A stretch of 64,000 bases of DNA from Parapedobacter sp042666505 (lineage in GTDB: Bacteria > Bacteroidota > Bacteroidia > Sphingobacteriales > Sphingobacteriaceae): NCBI RefSeq assembly GCF_042666505.1, contig NZ_JBHTDN010000004.1:1-64000 (forward strand), in the 5' to 3' direction. Under the pieces are notes generated by a model. The model saw only the letters and a program-made list of their open reading frames with translations. It had not been told where the DNA came from and did not search any database. The translations under genes and the position numbers were made by a program. Numbering within the stretch: the first letter of the stretch is position 1; each line of letters begins with the position of its first letter. Positions 43,658 to 52,755 of the stretch are shown here, one piece after another.

Positions 43658-44866
43658 CTAATATAACAGATTGTCATACGGATATCTTTCCGTGTGCATA
43701 TTCACAACGGTTTCGTAAAGTAACTTCCTGAATCCATCAACGTTGACTTTGTCGGTTGCCGAAATGAACACGGCCGGACTGTTATGTCTCGCCATCCAGC
43801 TGCTTTTAAACGCTTCTAATGAAACGGGAGCAGTCTCCTCCGGCTCGTTGCTATCGTCGCCCTCGCTCGAGGCAGCATCGTGCCTGTACGCATCAATTTT
43901 ATTAAATACGGTAATCGTGGGCTTGTCCAGTGCAGATAAATCCTTGAGGGTTTCATTTACCGCCCGGATGTGATCTTCAAAACTCGGATGGGAAATATCC
44001 ACCACGTGTAGCAGCACGTCCGCTTCGCGGACTTCGTCTAACGTAGACTTGAAACACTCAACCAAATGGTGGGGCAGTTTCCTGATAAAGCCAACCGTGT
44101 CCGACAGCAAAAATGGCAGGTTGTTGATGACAACTTTGCGTACCGTGGTGTCCAGTGTGGCGAACAGCTTGTTTTCGGCAAAGACATCTGATTTGGAAAT
44201 CAGATTCATAATGGTGGATTTTCCCACGTTCGTATAGCCCACCAATGCCACCCGGATTAGCTGGCCGCGGTTTTTTCGCTGCGTTTCGGCTTGACGATCG
44301 ATGGATTTCAGCCGGTCTTTCAGCAAAGCAATCTTATTCAGAATCATCCGGCGATCGCTTTCAATTTGGCTTTCACCCGGACCACGCATACCGATACCGC
44401 CGCGTTGACGTTCAAGGTGAGTCCACATACGTGTAAGACGCGGCAGCAGGTACTGCAGTTGCGCCAATTCCACCTGGGTCTTGGCCTGCGCCGATTTGGC
44501 CCGTCGAGCAAATATATCTAAAATAAGATTGCTGCGGTCCAGGATCTTTACGTTCAATTCCTTTTCAATGTTTCGTAGCTGGGATGGTGACAATTCGTCA
44601 TCAAATACGACGATGTCGATTTCTTCAGCTTTTACATATGCCTTTATTTCATCCAATTTCCCCGAACCCACAAAGGTTGACCGATCGGGATGGTTAAGCT
44701 TTTGCGTAAAGACCTCTTTTACAATCCCTCCGGCTGTGTCCACCAGAAACGCAAGTTCTTCCAAGTATTCCCGTTCTTTTTCTTCGCTTGAATCCGGAAG
44801 GATAATGCCTACCAGTACAGCGGTTTCGGGTTGTATAGCAGTATCAAAAATCTTTTGTTTTGCCAT
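43658..44866 (-). CDS. hflX: GTPase HflX
   Basis: 402 residues. Ribosome-associated GTPase that splits stalled ribosomes. HflX-specific N-terminal part (AVLVGIILPDSSEEKEREYL, FVGSGKLDEIKAYVK), the MRGPGESQIESDRR signature, then the G domain with GYTNVGKST (G1), DTVGFIRKLPHHLVE (G3) and NKID (G4). An acidic insertion (SSEGDDSNEPEE, ~340) is specific to this protein. Confidence 0.95.
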   Translation of the reverse strand: MAKQKIFDTAIQPETAVLVGIILPDSSEEKEREYLEELAFLVDTAGGIVKEVFTQKLNHPDRSTFVGSGKLDEIKAYVKAEEIDIVVFDDELSPSQLRNIEKELNVKILDRSNLILDIFARRAKSAQAKTQVELAQLQYLLPRLTRMWTHLERQRGGIGMRGPGESQIESDRRMILNKIALLKDRLKSIDRQAETQRKNRGQLIRVALVGYTNVGKSTIMNLISKSDVFAENKLFATLDTTVRKVVINNLPFLLSDTVGFIRKLPHHLVECFKSTLDEVREADVLLHVVDISHPSFEDHIRAVNETLKDLSALDKPTITVFNKIDAYRHDAASSEGDDSNEPEETAPVSLEAFKSSWMARHNSPAVFISATDKVNVDGFRKLLYETVVNMHTERYPYDNLLY

Positions 44867-44871
44867 GTAGT

Positions 44872-44900
44872 CAAAATTAAGTGTAAAAATATACGTAAAA
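44872..44900 (-). promoter_or_regulatory. Candidate hflX promoter next to the start codon
   Basis: Read on the minus strand: TTT (44900-44898), 18-base spacer, TAATTTTG (44879-44872), five bases before the ATG. A second possible promoter further out has TATCTTTG at 44955-44948 with a CAA-derived TTG-type box near 44976. Confidence 0.4.
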
Positions 44901-44975
44901 GTCCGAATGCGTGGGTATTACATGGCTTTTTGGTAACTAACAAGATGCAAAGATAAAGGTTTCCCCTGAAAACAA

Positions 44976-45008
44976 AAAAGCCCTGAAACGGGGAGAATCA
45001 GGGCTTTT
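44976..45008. terminator. Symmetric hairpin, possibly a terminator or attenuator
   Basis: AAAAGCCCTGA (44976-44986) pairs with TCAGGGCTTTT (44998-45008). It has T-rich flanks on both strands. No gene on the plus strand ends just before it. It lies in the 390-base gap between hflX and lipA. Confidence 0.55.
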
Positions 45009-45034
45009 AAACTAACCAATTATAAACCTAAATT

Positions 45035-45064
45035 ATGAAAAGACAATTTTATACAAGTATGTGA
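45035..45064 (+). other. Orphan leader with 9-codon ORF
   Basis: The gap 44867-45257 contains the hairpin above, then AACTAACCAATTATAAACC, then an ATG with the nine codons MKRQFYTSM and a TGA. The layout (hairpin, AT-rich leader, MK(K/R)-type start) looks like the beginning of a Bacteroidota outer-membrane protein gene whose body is gone, or a small leader. The rest of the gap up to the lipA promoter shows no coding frame. Confidence 0.35.
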
Positions 45065-45219
45065 TCAATAACCGTGCCAAAAATACCCACCCCCTGCACA
45101 AGCGATGTGCGCGCATTGCCTGCGATCCGACAGTACCTATAGCCGGTGCCTATCCGTAGCCGAAAAGTGAACGCTCTGTTTGCGGAATGTCAGATTATCC
45201 CTGGCCCCCGGAGTCAGCG

Positions 45220-45252
45220 TTTGAGTAATCTCAATATTAATCGCTAACTTTG
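45220..45252 (+). promoter_or_regulatory. lipA promoter
   Basis: TTTG (45220-45223), 21-base spacer, TAACTTTG (45245-45252), ending five bases before the lipA ATG. Fits the consensus well and implies a leaderless or nearly leaderless mRNA. Confidence 0.65.
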
Positions 45253-45257
45253 TGGCT

Positions 45258-46136
45258 ATGATCGAACTTCCTGTCATTCCGGCCAATCAATTACAGCGCA
45301 AGCCCGATTGGCTTCGTGTAAAACTTCCTGTGGGAAAAGAATACCGGCACGTCCGTGGATTGGTGGACGAGCATAAGCTGCACACCATCTGTGAGAGCGG
45401 AAACTGTCCGAACATGGGAGAGTGTTGGGGGGCGGGTACGGCGACGTTCATGATATTGGGAAATATCTGCACACGTTCCTGTTCGTTCTGCGCGGTAGCC
45501 ACAGGGCGTCCGTTGGCAGTCGACTTGGACGAACCTAATCGGGTTGCCCAGTCCGTCAAACTCATGCAGGTAAAACATTGTGTGATTACCTCGGTGGACC
45601 GCGATGACCTGAAAGACGGTGGATCGACAATGTGGGCAGAAACGGTAAACGCAATCCGCCGTGAAAGTCCAGGTACGACGCTGGAAACGCTGATCCCCGA
45701 CTTCAAAGGGCAATGGGATAATCTCGAGCGTGTCCTCGCCGTACGTCCCGAAGTGGTATCGCATAATCTTGAAACCGTACGCCGTCTTACACGGGAGGTG
45801 CGCATACAGGCAAAATACGACCGCAGCCTTGAATGCCTGCGTCGGATATCGGCCGCTGGGTTGCGAACCAAATCGGGAATCATGCTCGGGTTCGGCGAAA
45901 CAGAAGCTGACGTTATTGAAGCAATGACCGATTTATATGAAGCCGGCGTGCATATTCTCACGCTGGGACAGTATCTTCAGCCTACGAAAGCGCACCATCC
46001 AGTTGTCGAATGGATTACGCCCGACCAATTTACATACTACAAAGAAATCGGGTTGCGGATGGGCTTTAAATACGTAGAAAGCGGTCCGTTGGTGCGCTCG
46101 TCCTACCACGCGGAAAAGCATTTGTTTGACATGTAA
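45258..46136 (+). CDS. lipA: Lipoyl synthase
   Basis: 292 residues from ATG 45258; the in-frame GTG at 45252 falls in the -7 box. Radical-SAM enzyme that inserts two sulfurs into octanoyl groups. The auxiliary cluster motif is CESGNCPNMGEC (~40), the radical-SAM motif CTRSCSFC (~67), and the C-terminal serine ligand lies in VRSSYHAEK. Normal length. Confidence 0.97.
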   Translation: MIELPVIPANQLQRKPDWLRVKLPVGKEYRHVRGLVDEHKLHTICESGNCPNMGECWGAGTATFMILGNICTRSCSFCAVATGRPLAVDLDEPNRVAQSVKLMQVKHCVITSVDRDDLKDGGSTMWAETVNAIRRESPGTTLETLIPDFKGQWDNLERVLAVRPEVVSHNLETVRRLTREVRIQAKYDRSLECLRRISAAGLRTKSGIMLGFGETEADVIEAMTDLYEAGVHILTLGQYLQPTKAHHPVVEWITPDQFTYYKEIGLRMGFKYVESGPLVRSSYHAEKHLFDM

Positions 46137-46153
46137 TCGCATACGTGCGCTAG

Positions 46154-47035
46154 TCAACGGATAATCTCTTGCACGTGTTTTCGTATGTTCTCTGCAATTT
46201 TATCGATGGGTAAATCATCCGGATCTTCGCCAAACGGATCTTCGATCGATTCTGCAATGATTTCCAACGAAGCCATTACGTAAAAAACGAAGGGCACTGC
46301 GGCAATCACAAAATACCCCATGGAAAATACATAGCCCAACGGCAAAGTAAGGACATAAGTGATGATGAATTTCTTAATGAAGGAGCTGTATGACCACGGT
46401 ATGGGCGTGTTTTTGATCCGCTCGCACGCACCGCAAATATCGGTTAGTGCCGATAATTCGTTGTTGACGACAATCAATTGATCACCCGTAAGTATTCCCT
46501 CTTTGTAGAGGCGGTTCGTGCGGTTGTACATCAACGCAGCGAGTTGGTTGGGGCCATGCCTCTGTTTATCCAACTGGTCAAACTCAGGGTGTGCTTTTTC
46601 GTCGAGCATGAAGCGGGTTTCATTGGAGCGTAGGTGCTCAAAAAGCGTGTGCGCATACATCGGAATCGTCTTTTCGTAAAAATCCCGGTTAGCCTGATCT
46701 TGTGGTGCCAGAAAACCATTAAGCTTGATGGCTAGATTGCGGCTGCAATTTGTGAGTGCTCCCCACTGCCTCCGGGCTTCCCACCATCGGTCATAAGCGG
46801 TGTTTGTACGGAAAACCAATAGTATCGACATCACAAATCCCAGCAGGTTATGCAGTATGGTAATGTTCTTTACCCAGCTTCGTTCGGAAAGTTTAAGGTA
46901 TTCCAGCTCCCAATAGGCGATGCCCCAGGAGTACAAGGCCATGACCAGTAATAGCGGAAACAATTTGCGTATGGTGTCCGATCTATGAAGTGTGAAAGTG
47001 GCGTGAAACCAATCCTTGGGGTTGTAAACAATCAT
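46154..47035 (-). CDS. Bestrophin-like anion channel family protein
   Basis: 293 residues from ATG 47035; a longer frame runs upstream through the promoter region and is rejected. MIVYNPKDWFHATFTLHRSD, GFVMSILLVFRTNTAYDRWWEARRQWG (in pieces) and AAVPFVFYVMASLEIIAESIEDPFGEDPDDLP mark the bacterial bestrophin/YneE family. Four membrane segments are expected. Homologues form pentameric anion or sodium channels; ion selectivity cannot be read here. Convergent with lipA with an 18-base gap. Confidence 0.93.
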   Translation of the reverse strand: MIVYNPKDWFHATFTLHRSDTIRKLFPLLLVMALYSWGIAYWELEYLKLSERSWVKNITILHNLLGFVMSILLVFRTNTAYDRWWEARRQWGALTNCSRNLAIKLNGFLAPQDQANRDFYEKTIPMYAHTLFEHLRSNETRFMLDEKAHPEFDQLDKQRHGPNQLAALMYNRTNRLYKEGILTGDQLIVVNNELSALTDICGACERIKNTPIPWSYSSFIKKFIITYVLTLPLGYVFSMGYFVIAAVPFVFYVMASLEIIAESIEDPFGEDPDDLPIDKIAENIRKHVQEIIR

Positions 47036-47039
47036 AATG

Positions 47040-47069
47040 CAAACATAAAAAATAACCGTTTGAACCCAA
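47040..47069 (-). promoter_or_regulatory. Promoter of the bestrophin-like gene
   Basis: Minus strand: TTG (47069-47067), 19-base spacer, TATGTTTG (47047-47040), four bases before the ATG. It overlaps the divergent MGMT promoter. Confidence 0.6.
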
Positions 47070-47090
47070 TCTGGATTTTTGGTAACTTTG
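47059..47090 (+). promoter_or_regulatory. Promoter of the MGMT gene
   Basis: TTTG (47059-47062), 20-base spacer, TAACTTTG (47083-47090); exact consensus. ATG follows 17 bases later. Confidence 0.68.
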
Positions 47091-47107
47091 ATCAAGGGAA
47101 ATGCGCG

Positions 47108-47593
47108 ATGAAAATAGGAGAAGTAGTTATCCAAACGCCACTTGGATTAACCGTCATCAAGGGAAACGAAGCAGGTTTAACATCAATTTCCGTTATCGAT
47201 GCGGATATGGTTACGCCGTCATCGGCTATTCCGGACGGATTAAAGCCCGCGGTAGAGCAATTGCATGAATATTTTTCGGGCACACGCAAAGCGTTCCAGC
47301 TAAAGTTGAATCACCAAGGCACGGATTTCCAGAAAAGCGTTTGGCAGGAATTGCTCTCCATCCCTTATGGGAAAACTATTTCCTATTTGGAACTTTCCCG
47401 GAGACTTGGCGATGTGAAAGCCATCCGGGCGGTGGCGGCGGCTAATGGACAAAATCCTTTTTGGATTGTGGTGCCGTGTCACCGGGTCATCGGTAGCGAT
47501 GGATCGCTCACGGGATATGCCGGAGGTCTTTGGCGCAAGAAGTGGTTGCTGGAACACGAAAGCCCCTACAAGCAGCAGTCGCTATTCGCTTGA
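47108..47593 (+). CDS. ogt: Methylated-DNA--[protein]-cysteine S-methyltransferase
   Basis: 161 residues from ATG 47108, right after the promoter. Suicide repair protein that takes the methyl group from O6-methylguanine. FQKSVWQELLSIPYGKTISY holds the DNA-binding helix, and the acceptor Cys is in VVPCHRVIGSDGSLTGYAGG. Single-domain type without an Ada N-terminus. Confidence 0.96.
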   Translation: MKIGEVVIQTPLGLTVIKGNEAGLTSISVIDADMVTPSSAIPDGLKPAVEQLHEYFSGTRKAFQLKLNHQGTDFQKSVWQELLSIPYGKTISYLELSRRLGDVKAIRAVAAANGQNPFWIVVPCHRVIGSDGSLTGYAGGLWRKKWLLEHESPYKQQSLFA

Positions 47594-47845
47594 TTTTTTA
47601 AAGGACTCCCAACGCTACGTAAATTAGACACAATAAGCCTACTGGTTAACACATTCCCGGTGCCTTCTTCACTATGATCCTTTATTTCATCCAAAGTGAA
47701 TCCGCGGTGAATCTGCATTTTTCAGGTGAAAGCCCGGACTCACCGCAACCTTAGGTGGACTCACCCTGGACGCACTGTAAAGAAGGTGACTACAAAAGTT
47801 GAATTTGCCAATATTTTCTTATCTTCATCATTGAAAACACGAACG

Positions 47846-50800
47846 ATGCCTATTGTACCACCCCTCAAAATACTCAAAGCGTCTGCCGGGTCGGGTAAGA
47901 CCTTCAGTCTCACAGCGCATTACCTAACGCTCTTATTCTCGGGTGAGACCAAGTACCGCGAGATTCTCGCCATTACTTTTACGAACAAGGCGACAGCAGA
48001 GATGAAAGGTCGTATTCTAAAAGTATTGGAAGCCTTGGCCACCGGCGGCGGTTCCGAGAAAGATGATGCAGCCGGTTATCGCGAAATCCTGTTAGAAGCC
48101 TATCCCCAGTGGGATGCCGTCATGCTGCAACAACGCTCGGCCGAAGTGTACCGCAAAATCCTGCATGATTATAGCCGCTTTGCGGTGAGCACCATCGATG
48201 GCTTCACACAGAAAGTAATCCGTGGTTTCACATTTGAACTGGGCATCGAAGCCGGATATAAACTAGAGATGAACATACGGAAAGTGAAGACGGATTTGGT
48301 GCTGCGTCTCAATCGCTTGCTGGATGAACGACCGGACCTATTGCAATGGATCATGGACTATGCACAGGTACAGATCGACCGGGATGAAAACTGGAACTAC
48401 CGATGGGCACTCAGTGACCTTGCTTCGGAAATTTTTAAAGAGGATTTTCAGGATTTCGACAAGGCCGTGTCCGATATTCCCGAACAGGAACTGTTTGCCA
48501 GTCTTGACAGCTACTGCAAAGAAACCATCAAACAGTTTGAAGGTGCATTTGAGCAGTTGCTCAAAACAGCTGCAGAGCTGTTTGTCGCTTCCGGAGTGGA
48601 TATGATGGATCTGGCGGGGAAGTCACGCAACCACTTGGGCAAGCTGGGTAGCCTGTCTGCCCAAAACCCTCACGACGTGGTTAAAAAGCTGGAAAAATAT
48701 ATCCATACACCCGATGAATGGCAGAAAGGCGGTCCGGTGGGCGAGGTAGCTGTGTTATATCGCGATTTAAACCCCTTGTTAGAACGCCTGTATGAATTGT
48801 ATACTAAGCAAAGTCCCGATTATTACCTGGCCAAGGCGATCGACGAGAACCTTTACTACCTGCGTCTGCTCAAAGAAATGAGCACATTACTGGCCGAATG
48901 GCGTAGGGACAATGGAGCACAGCTTATAAGTGATGCACAAATCCTGCTCAACAACATCGGGACTAACGAATCGGGCGATCCTACGTTCATTTGGGAGAAA
49001 ACGGGTAATCGCTTCCGGCATTTCCTCTTTGACGAGTTTCAGGATACTTCGCGGAAACAATGGAATAACCTGCGCCCCTTGCTCATCAATGCGATGGGAA
49101 ACGCTAGCGGTAAACGGAGTGAACACCTCATCGTGGGCGACGTCAAACAGAGTATCTATCGATGGCGGAACGGCGACTGGCGTATCCTGTTGGACCGGGC
49201 AGAGCAGCAGATCGGTACAGCGTTTAATACAATCGACACGTCGTCGCTCGTCCAGAACGAAACACTGGAAACCAACTACCGTAGCCACGAGAACATTGTG
49301 ACGTTCAATAACCTGGTTTTTGAGTATGCCCCGCAATGGTTGCAGCACCGCCTGAACGAACGCATTCGGACCGAGCTGGGTGATGAAGAATATGAACGCT
49401 GGTGGAAACCTACCGGCAACCACGATACCATCATCCGCGCGTACAGCGACAGTCGACAGCAATTGCCTTCTTCTGTGCAAAAAAAAGGCGGTAAAGTACA
49501 GGTGGATTTCATCGATGTGGGCAGCAACAATCACCGCGCCAGTGCCGTGAAGGAAGAAGCACTCGGCCGCTTGGCCGATACGGTCATCGAATGGTTGTCT
49601 TCAGATACCTACCGCCCTGGCCAGATTGGTATCCTTGTCCGCACCAACAACGAAGCCCGTGAAGTCATCCAGCACCTGCTCGATCGGCAGCGGGAATCCG
49701 GTGTTGCATTTGACGTTATATCCGGCGATGCACTGGCATTGGCCAGCCATCCGGCGATCCGGCTGCTGGTGGATACGTTGCGCGCCCTGATGGGCAAGTT
49801 TCCTGATACGGCATTGTATATGGCCAACTGCATCCACCTGTATAGCCAATTGCGTGGCAGGGGGCAAAGCGTCTTACCTGATGACTGGGTACGGATCAGT
49901 ACATGCAAACCCACCAGGCTGACCGGATTGTTGCCCGAACCGCTTTGCAGCAATTGGGAAACCTGGTCCCAACTGCCGCTGGCCGAGCTGATCGAATCGC
50001 TTATTGTCGCCTATGGACTCCAGACGAATGAGGAGAGCCTTCCGTATCTGCTTGCTTTCCGCGACCTTGTTGCCGCTTTCACCGCCAATGGCGAACGAGG
50101 AATACCCGCATTCCTGACGTATTGGGAGGAAGAAGGAATCGACCGGGCATTACCTGCTGCAGGTGACGCAGAAGCGATCGAGGTGTTGACCATCCATAAG
50201 TCCAAGGGACTGGCATTTGATGTAGTAATGATCCCGTTTTGCAGCTGGCCCATCGATGGGCGTACCAACGGCAATTTTTGGGTGAGTACCGAAGACACCC
50301 CTTATGCCCTTCTGCGTAAAACGCCGGTGAAATATAAAAGCGACCTCGGCAAGTCGCGCCTTTACCAAGCGTATTTCGAAGAGATGCTCTTTAACTATAT
50401 GGACGCCCTCAATACGCTTTATGTGGCAACTACCCGGACCCGCAGACATTTATACATCACCGCACCTGGCAAAAAGGGCGATGGCGAAATCAGTTCCTTG
50501 CTTGCCGGCGACCTGCTCCTGGAGACGTTGCCGGAAATTGCTGAGGAGCTGGATGTGGTCTTTCATGGTGGGATGCAGTTAGGTGAAATCGACAACGACG
50601 ATATCATTTGGCAGAATAAACCGGCTTCGGCCGGCCTGTCGTTCAGCTATTATCCCGCTTCACTCCGGATGAAGGAGGAGTTGGTCCGCCCGGAAATAGA
50701 GGCAGAACTGGACATTGTGCGACTGGACGCTGCAAAGCGGCGTGGGCAATTGCTGCATGAGCTGATGGCTGAGACCGCTTCGAGGGCCGATCTGGACGCT

Positions 50801-51154
50801 CGCTTGGATGCCTTGCAGGCGCAGGGACTCCTACGCGAGGAAGAACGTGCAGATGTATTGACGCTCGCCCTGAATACATGGAATCATCCGCAATTGGCGC
50901 AGTGGTTCAATGGTGATTATGAACACTGGAACGAACGGAGTATCATTTTACCCAACGGACGGACGCTCCGCCCGGATAAGGTATTGGTACGCCCGGGTGA
51001 AACCGTTGTATTGGACTTCAAATTCACCCAGCATGAGGAGGAGGCACACCTCAAGCAGGTGGTCGACTATCAGCTGCTTCTCCGTGAAATGGGCATGCCG
51101 AACGTAAGCGGATATGTGTATTATGGCTCTATGGAAAAATTGGTAAAAGTATAA
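47846..51154 (+). CDS. AddA-like UvrD/RecB helicase-nuclease
   Basis: 1102 residues from ATG 47846; a non-ATG frame upstream is unlikely. Walker A is ILKASAGSGKTFSLT (~9-22), followed by EILAITFTNKATAEMKGRIL, HFLFDEFQDTSRKQW (~400), VGDVKQSIYRWRNGD and ETNYRSHENIVTFN. The C-terminus carries a RecB-type nuclease (RGQLLHELMAETAS, TVVLDFKFTQHEEEAHLKQV, VDYQ). With the AddB-like protein 3.5 kb downstream it should form the enzyme that processes double-strand breaks. Gap 47594-47845 has no clear feature. Confidence 0.92.
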   Translation: MPIVPPLKILKASAGSGKTFSLTAHYLTLLFSGETKYREILAITFTNKATAEMKGRILKVLEALATGGGSEKDDAAGYREILLEAYPQWDAVMLQQRSAEVYRKILHDYSRFAVSTIDGFTQKVIRGFTFELGIEAGYKLEMNIRKVKTDLVLRLNRLLDERPDLLQWIMDYAQVQIDRDENWNYRWALSDLASEIFKEDFQDFDKAVSDIPEQELFASLDSYCKETIKQFEGAFEQLLKTAAELFVASGVDMMDLAGKSRNHLGKLGSLSAQNPHDVVKKLEKYIHTPDEWQKGGPVGEVAVLYRDLNPLLERLYELYTKQSPDYYLAKAIDENLYYLRLLKEMSTLLAEWRRDNGAQLISDAQILLNNIGTNESGDPTFIWEKTGNRFRHFLFDEFQDTSRKQWNNLRPLLINAMGNASGKRSEHLIVGDVKQSIYRWRNGDWRILLDRAEQQIGTAFNTIDTSSLVQNETLETNYRSHENIVTFNNLVFEYAPQWLQHRLNERIRTELGDEEYERWWKPTGNHDTIIRAYSDSRQQLPSSVQKKGGKVQVDFIDVGSNNHRASAVKEEALGRLADTVIEWLSSDTYRPGQIGILVRTNNEAREVIQHLLDRQRESGVAFDVISGDALALASHPAIRLLVDTLRALMGKFPDTALYMANCIHLYSQLRGRGQSVLPDDWVRISTCKPTRLTGLLPEPLCSNWETWSQLPLAELIESLIVAYGLQTNEESLPYLLAFRDLVAAFTANGERGIPAFLTYWEEEGIDRALPAAGDAEAIEVLTIHKSKGLAFDVVMIPFCSWPIDGRTNGNFWVSTEDTPYALLRKTPVKYKSDLGKSRLYQAYFEEMLFNYMDALNTLYVATTRTRRHLYITAPGKKGDGEISSLLAGDLLLETLPEIAEELDVVFHGGMQLGEIDNDDIIWQNKPASAGLSFSYYPASLRMKEELVRPEIEAELDIVRLDAAKRRGQLLHELMAETASRADLDARLDALQAQGLLREEERADVLTLALNTWNHPQLAQWFNGDYEHWNERSIILPNGRTLRPDKVLVRPGETVVLDFKFTQHEEEAHLKQVVDYQLLLREMGMPNVSGYVYYGSMEKLVKV

Positions 51155-51173
51155 TTTGAGCTTTGAGGTAGGA

Positions 51174-52043
51174 TTATTTTTTGGTTGGTTTCGTCGTTAG
51201 CCGTGCGATCTTTTGCTGGATTCGTCCCCTGGTATCACCATAAGACGAAAAATCGTCTTCTGGCGGTGGTTGTAGAAGGTCGGCTGCTCCCAACGCAGCC
51301 ATTTCAGGGCTTACATGAAAGGCGTCGAGGATGATAGAGGGGTAGAAGTCTTTGTTGGTGGTTTGGGTACGCTGCCCCAGCCAGTTCGATGAAAAATAGC
51401 GCAGGCATAGCACCACGAGTACAATATCTCCTTCGAGCAACAGTTTGTTGCACTGCCAATCGATTTCCGTAGGGCTATGGTCTGATTCTCCAACATCGAA
51501 TCCTGCATAATCAACGATTTGCACGTTTCCTTCCCGGAAGTTGAAGGCGACGACAAAAATGCCGAAAGTGCCGTTCGGCCGGTAGAAGTTCGGAGGATAA
51601 ACGATGTCATCATCGGGGACGAAAGGCCCCAGTTGAAACCGGATAGCGCCGTTGCCCGCCACATCAAGCCTAGGCGACACCGCCACAAGTTTCTCAAACG
51701 GGGCGTCCTCATTGAATGAAAATCCTTTTAATTGGCTGAGGTCAGCGTCGTGGAGATCGCGTTCACCTATTTCCGTTTCAGCAGTACGGATACAGGCAGC
51801 AACCGTTGCCGTAAGCCGTCGCACCATATTGCCATCGCATTCTTCATATACGTTGTGAAAGACGCTTCGTATGAATTTAGCCTGCCTGGCGGCCAGCCCG
51901 AATTCGAGCGCGCTCAGCTTTGAGGAAAGCGTCTGCTTTACCCGTTTGGGCGCAATCTGCATAATCTGCTTGTCTTTGTAGCCCCTGTAAACGATGTTGT
52001 CAATTTTGCCCCGGATTTTCCCGTTTTTATCCCGTGAAGCCAT
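51174..52043 (-). CDS. Conserved hypothetical protein
   Basis: A 289-residue protein not recognised. It starts MASRDKNGKIRGKIDNIVYR, basic and lysine-rich (~1-50), then a mixed alpha/beta region with SVFHNVYEECDGNMVRRLTA, RFQLGPFVPDDDIVYPPNFY and VVAFNFREGNVQIVDYAGFD; no transmembrane segment. It is transcribed against the two nuclease genes that flank the insert, which suggests later arrival. Convergent with the AddA-like gene (20-base gap). Confidence 0.7.
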   Translation of the reverse strand: MASRDKNGKIRGKIDNIVYRGYKDKQIMQIAPKRVKQTLSSKLSALEFGLAARQAKFIRSVFHNVYEECDGNMVRRLTATVAACIRTAETEIGERDLHDADLSQLKGFSFNEDAPFEKLVAVSPRLDVAGNGAIRFQLGPFVPDDDIVYPPNFYRPNGTFGIFVVAFNFREGNVQIVDYAGFDVGESDHSPTEIDWQCNKLLLEGDIVLVVLCLRYFSSNWLGQRTQTTNKDFYPSIILDAFHVSPEMAALGAADLLQPPPEDDFSSYGDTRGRIQQKIARLTTKPTKK

Positions 52044-52243
52044 GGTAAATGATTTTGAAATGGTTTAACTAATTGCTATCTTTGGTCTGTCTACCTACCG
52101 CTTGTCCCTTTTCTTACTTTTGTTTCCTGCCGTGTTCGGGCCCGCTAGGTATCCAACTCGCTATGTATTCGCCATGTCTCAATTTAGTGTCTTTAAACAT
52201 GCTATAATGACTCCATGAAAACTGCTAAATTAATGGGGTCATT

Positions 52244-52276
52244 ATGGACTATTTATGGACTCATTATGGACTCATC
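52244..52276 (+). repeat. Three tandem 11-mers
   Basis: ATGGACTATTT, ATGGACTCATT and ATGGACTCATC lie head to tail. The stretch 52044-52585 around them has no supported coding frame and is AT-rich. A TATCTTTG box on the plus strand (52077-52084) leads nowhere. Confidence 0.6.
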
Positions 52277-52585
52277 CCGAAGAAGTCCCTGAAAAATCCC
52301 CTAGCTGGTGTATTCGTTGTAGCTTATAATCATTGGCGTGTTCAGGAGCGTCGTCGGATGCTTACCCAAAAGTAAACAAATGCTGGTGATTATCCTAATT
52401 TAATTCGAAAAGAATCGGGTAACAACTGCTATCGATAGGATTTTTAGACCATCCGTTCAATGATTTAATTTTTACTTATTTCTTTGGGTCCGGGAAAATT
52501 ACAAATACGGCGCAATTAATGGGTTTATGGAATAAAACGCACGTCAAAAAATGAGATGATAATCGGATTTTTACGTATTTTGTGA

Positions 52586-52741
52586 AGCAATTTCGATAAT
52601 GGGGTTTTCTATTTTGAATTCAGATGTTCGCCGGACATTGATGCTCGTCCGTTATGGAGCGAATCTTTTATTGAAAGACTTTTGAAATCAAGCGGAGCTA
52701 ATGTCGATAGAATTAAATCAATGACATTATTTCTTGGTTAA
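52586..52741 (+). pseudogene. Gene remnant without a start
   Basis: An open frame of about 50 codons, lacking a start codon, reads NGVFYFEFRCSPDIDARPLW then SESFIERLLKSSGANVDRIK and stops at 52739-52741. It looks like the C-terminal end of a real protein, but I cannot name the family. The flanking sequence is not coding. Confidence 0.4.
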
Positions 52742-52755
52742 AAAATGATTGCAAA

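Noticed and set aside
45287..45961. 224-codon frame antisense to lipA
   Set aside because: lipA is complete with all cysteine motifs; the antisense frame is a Ser/Arg/Thr-rich shadow.
52077..52084. TATCTTTG promoter box on the plus strand
   Set aside because: No gene starts downstream within several hundred bases; it is probably a chance match in AT-rich sequence.
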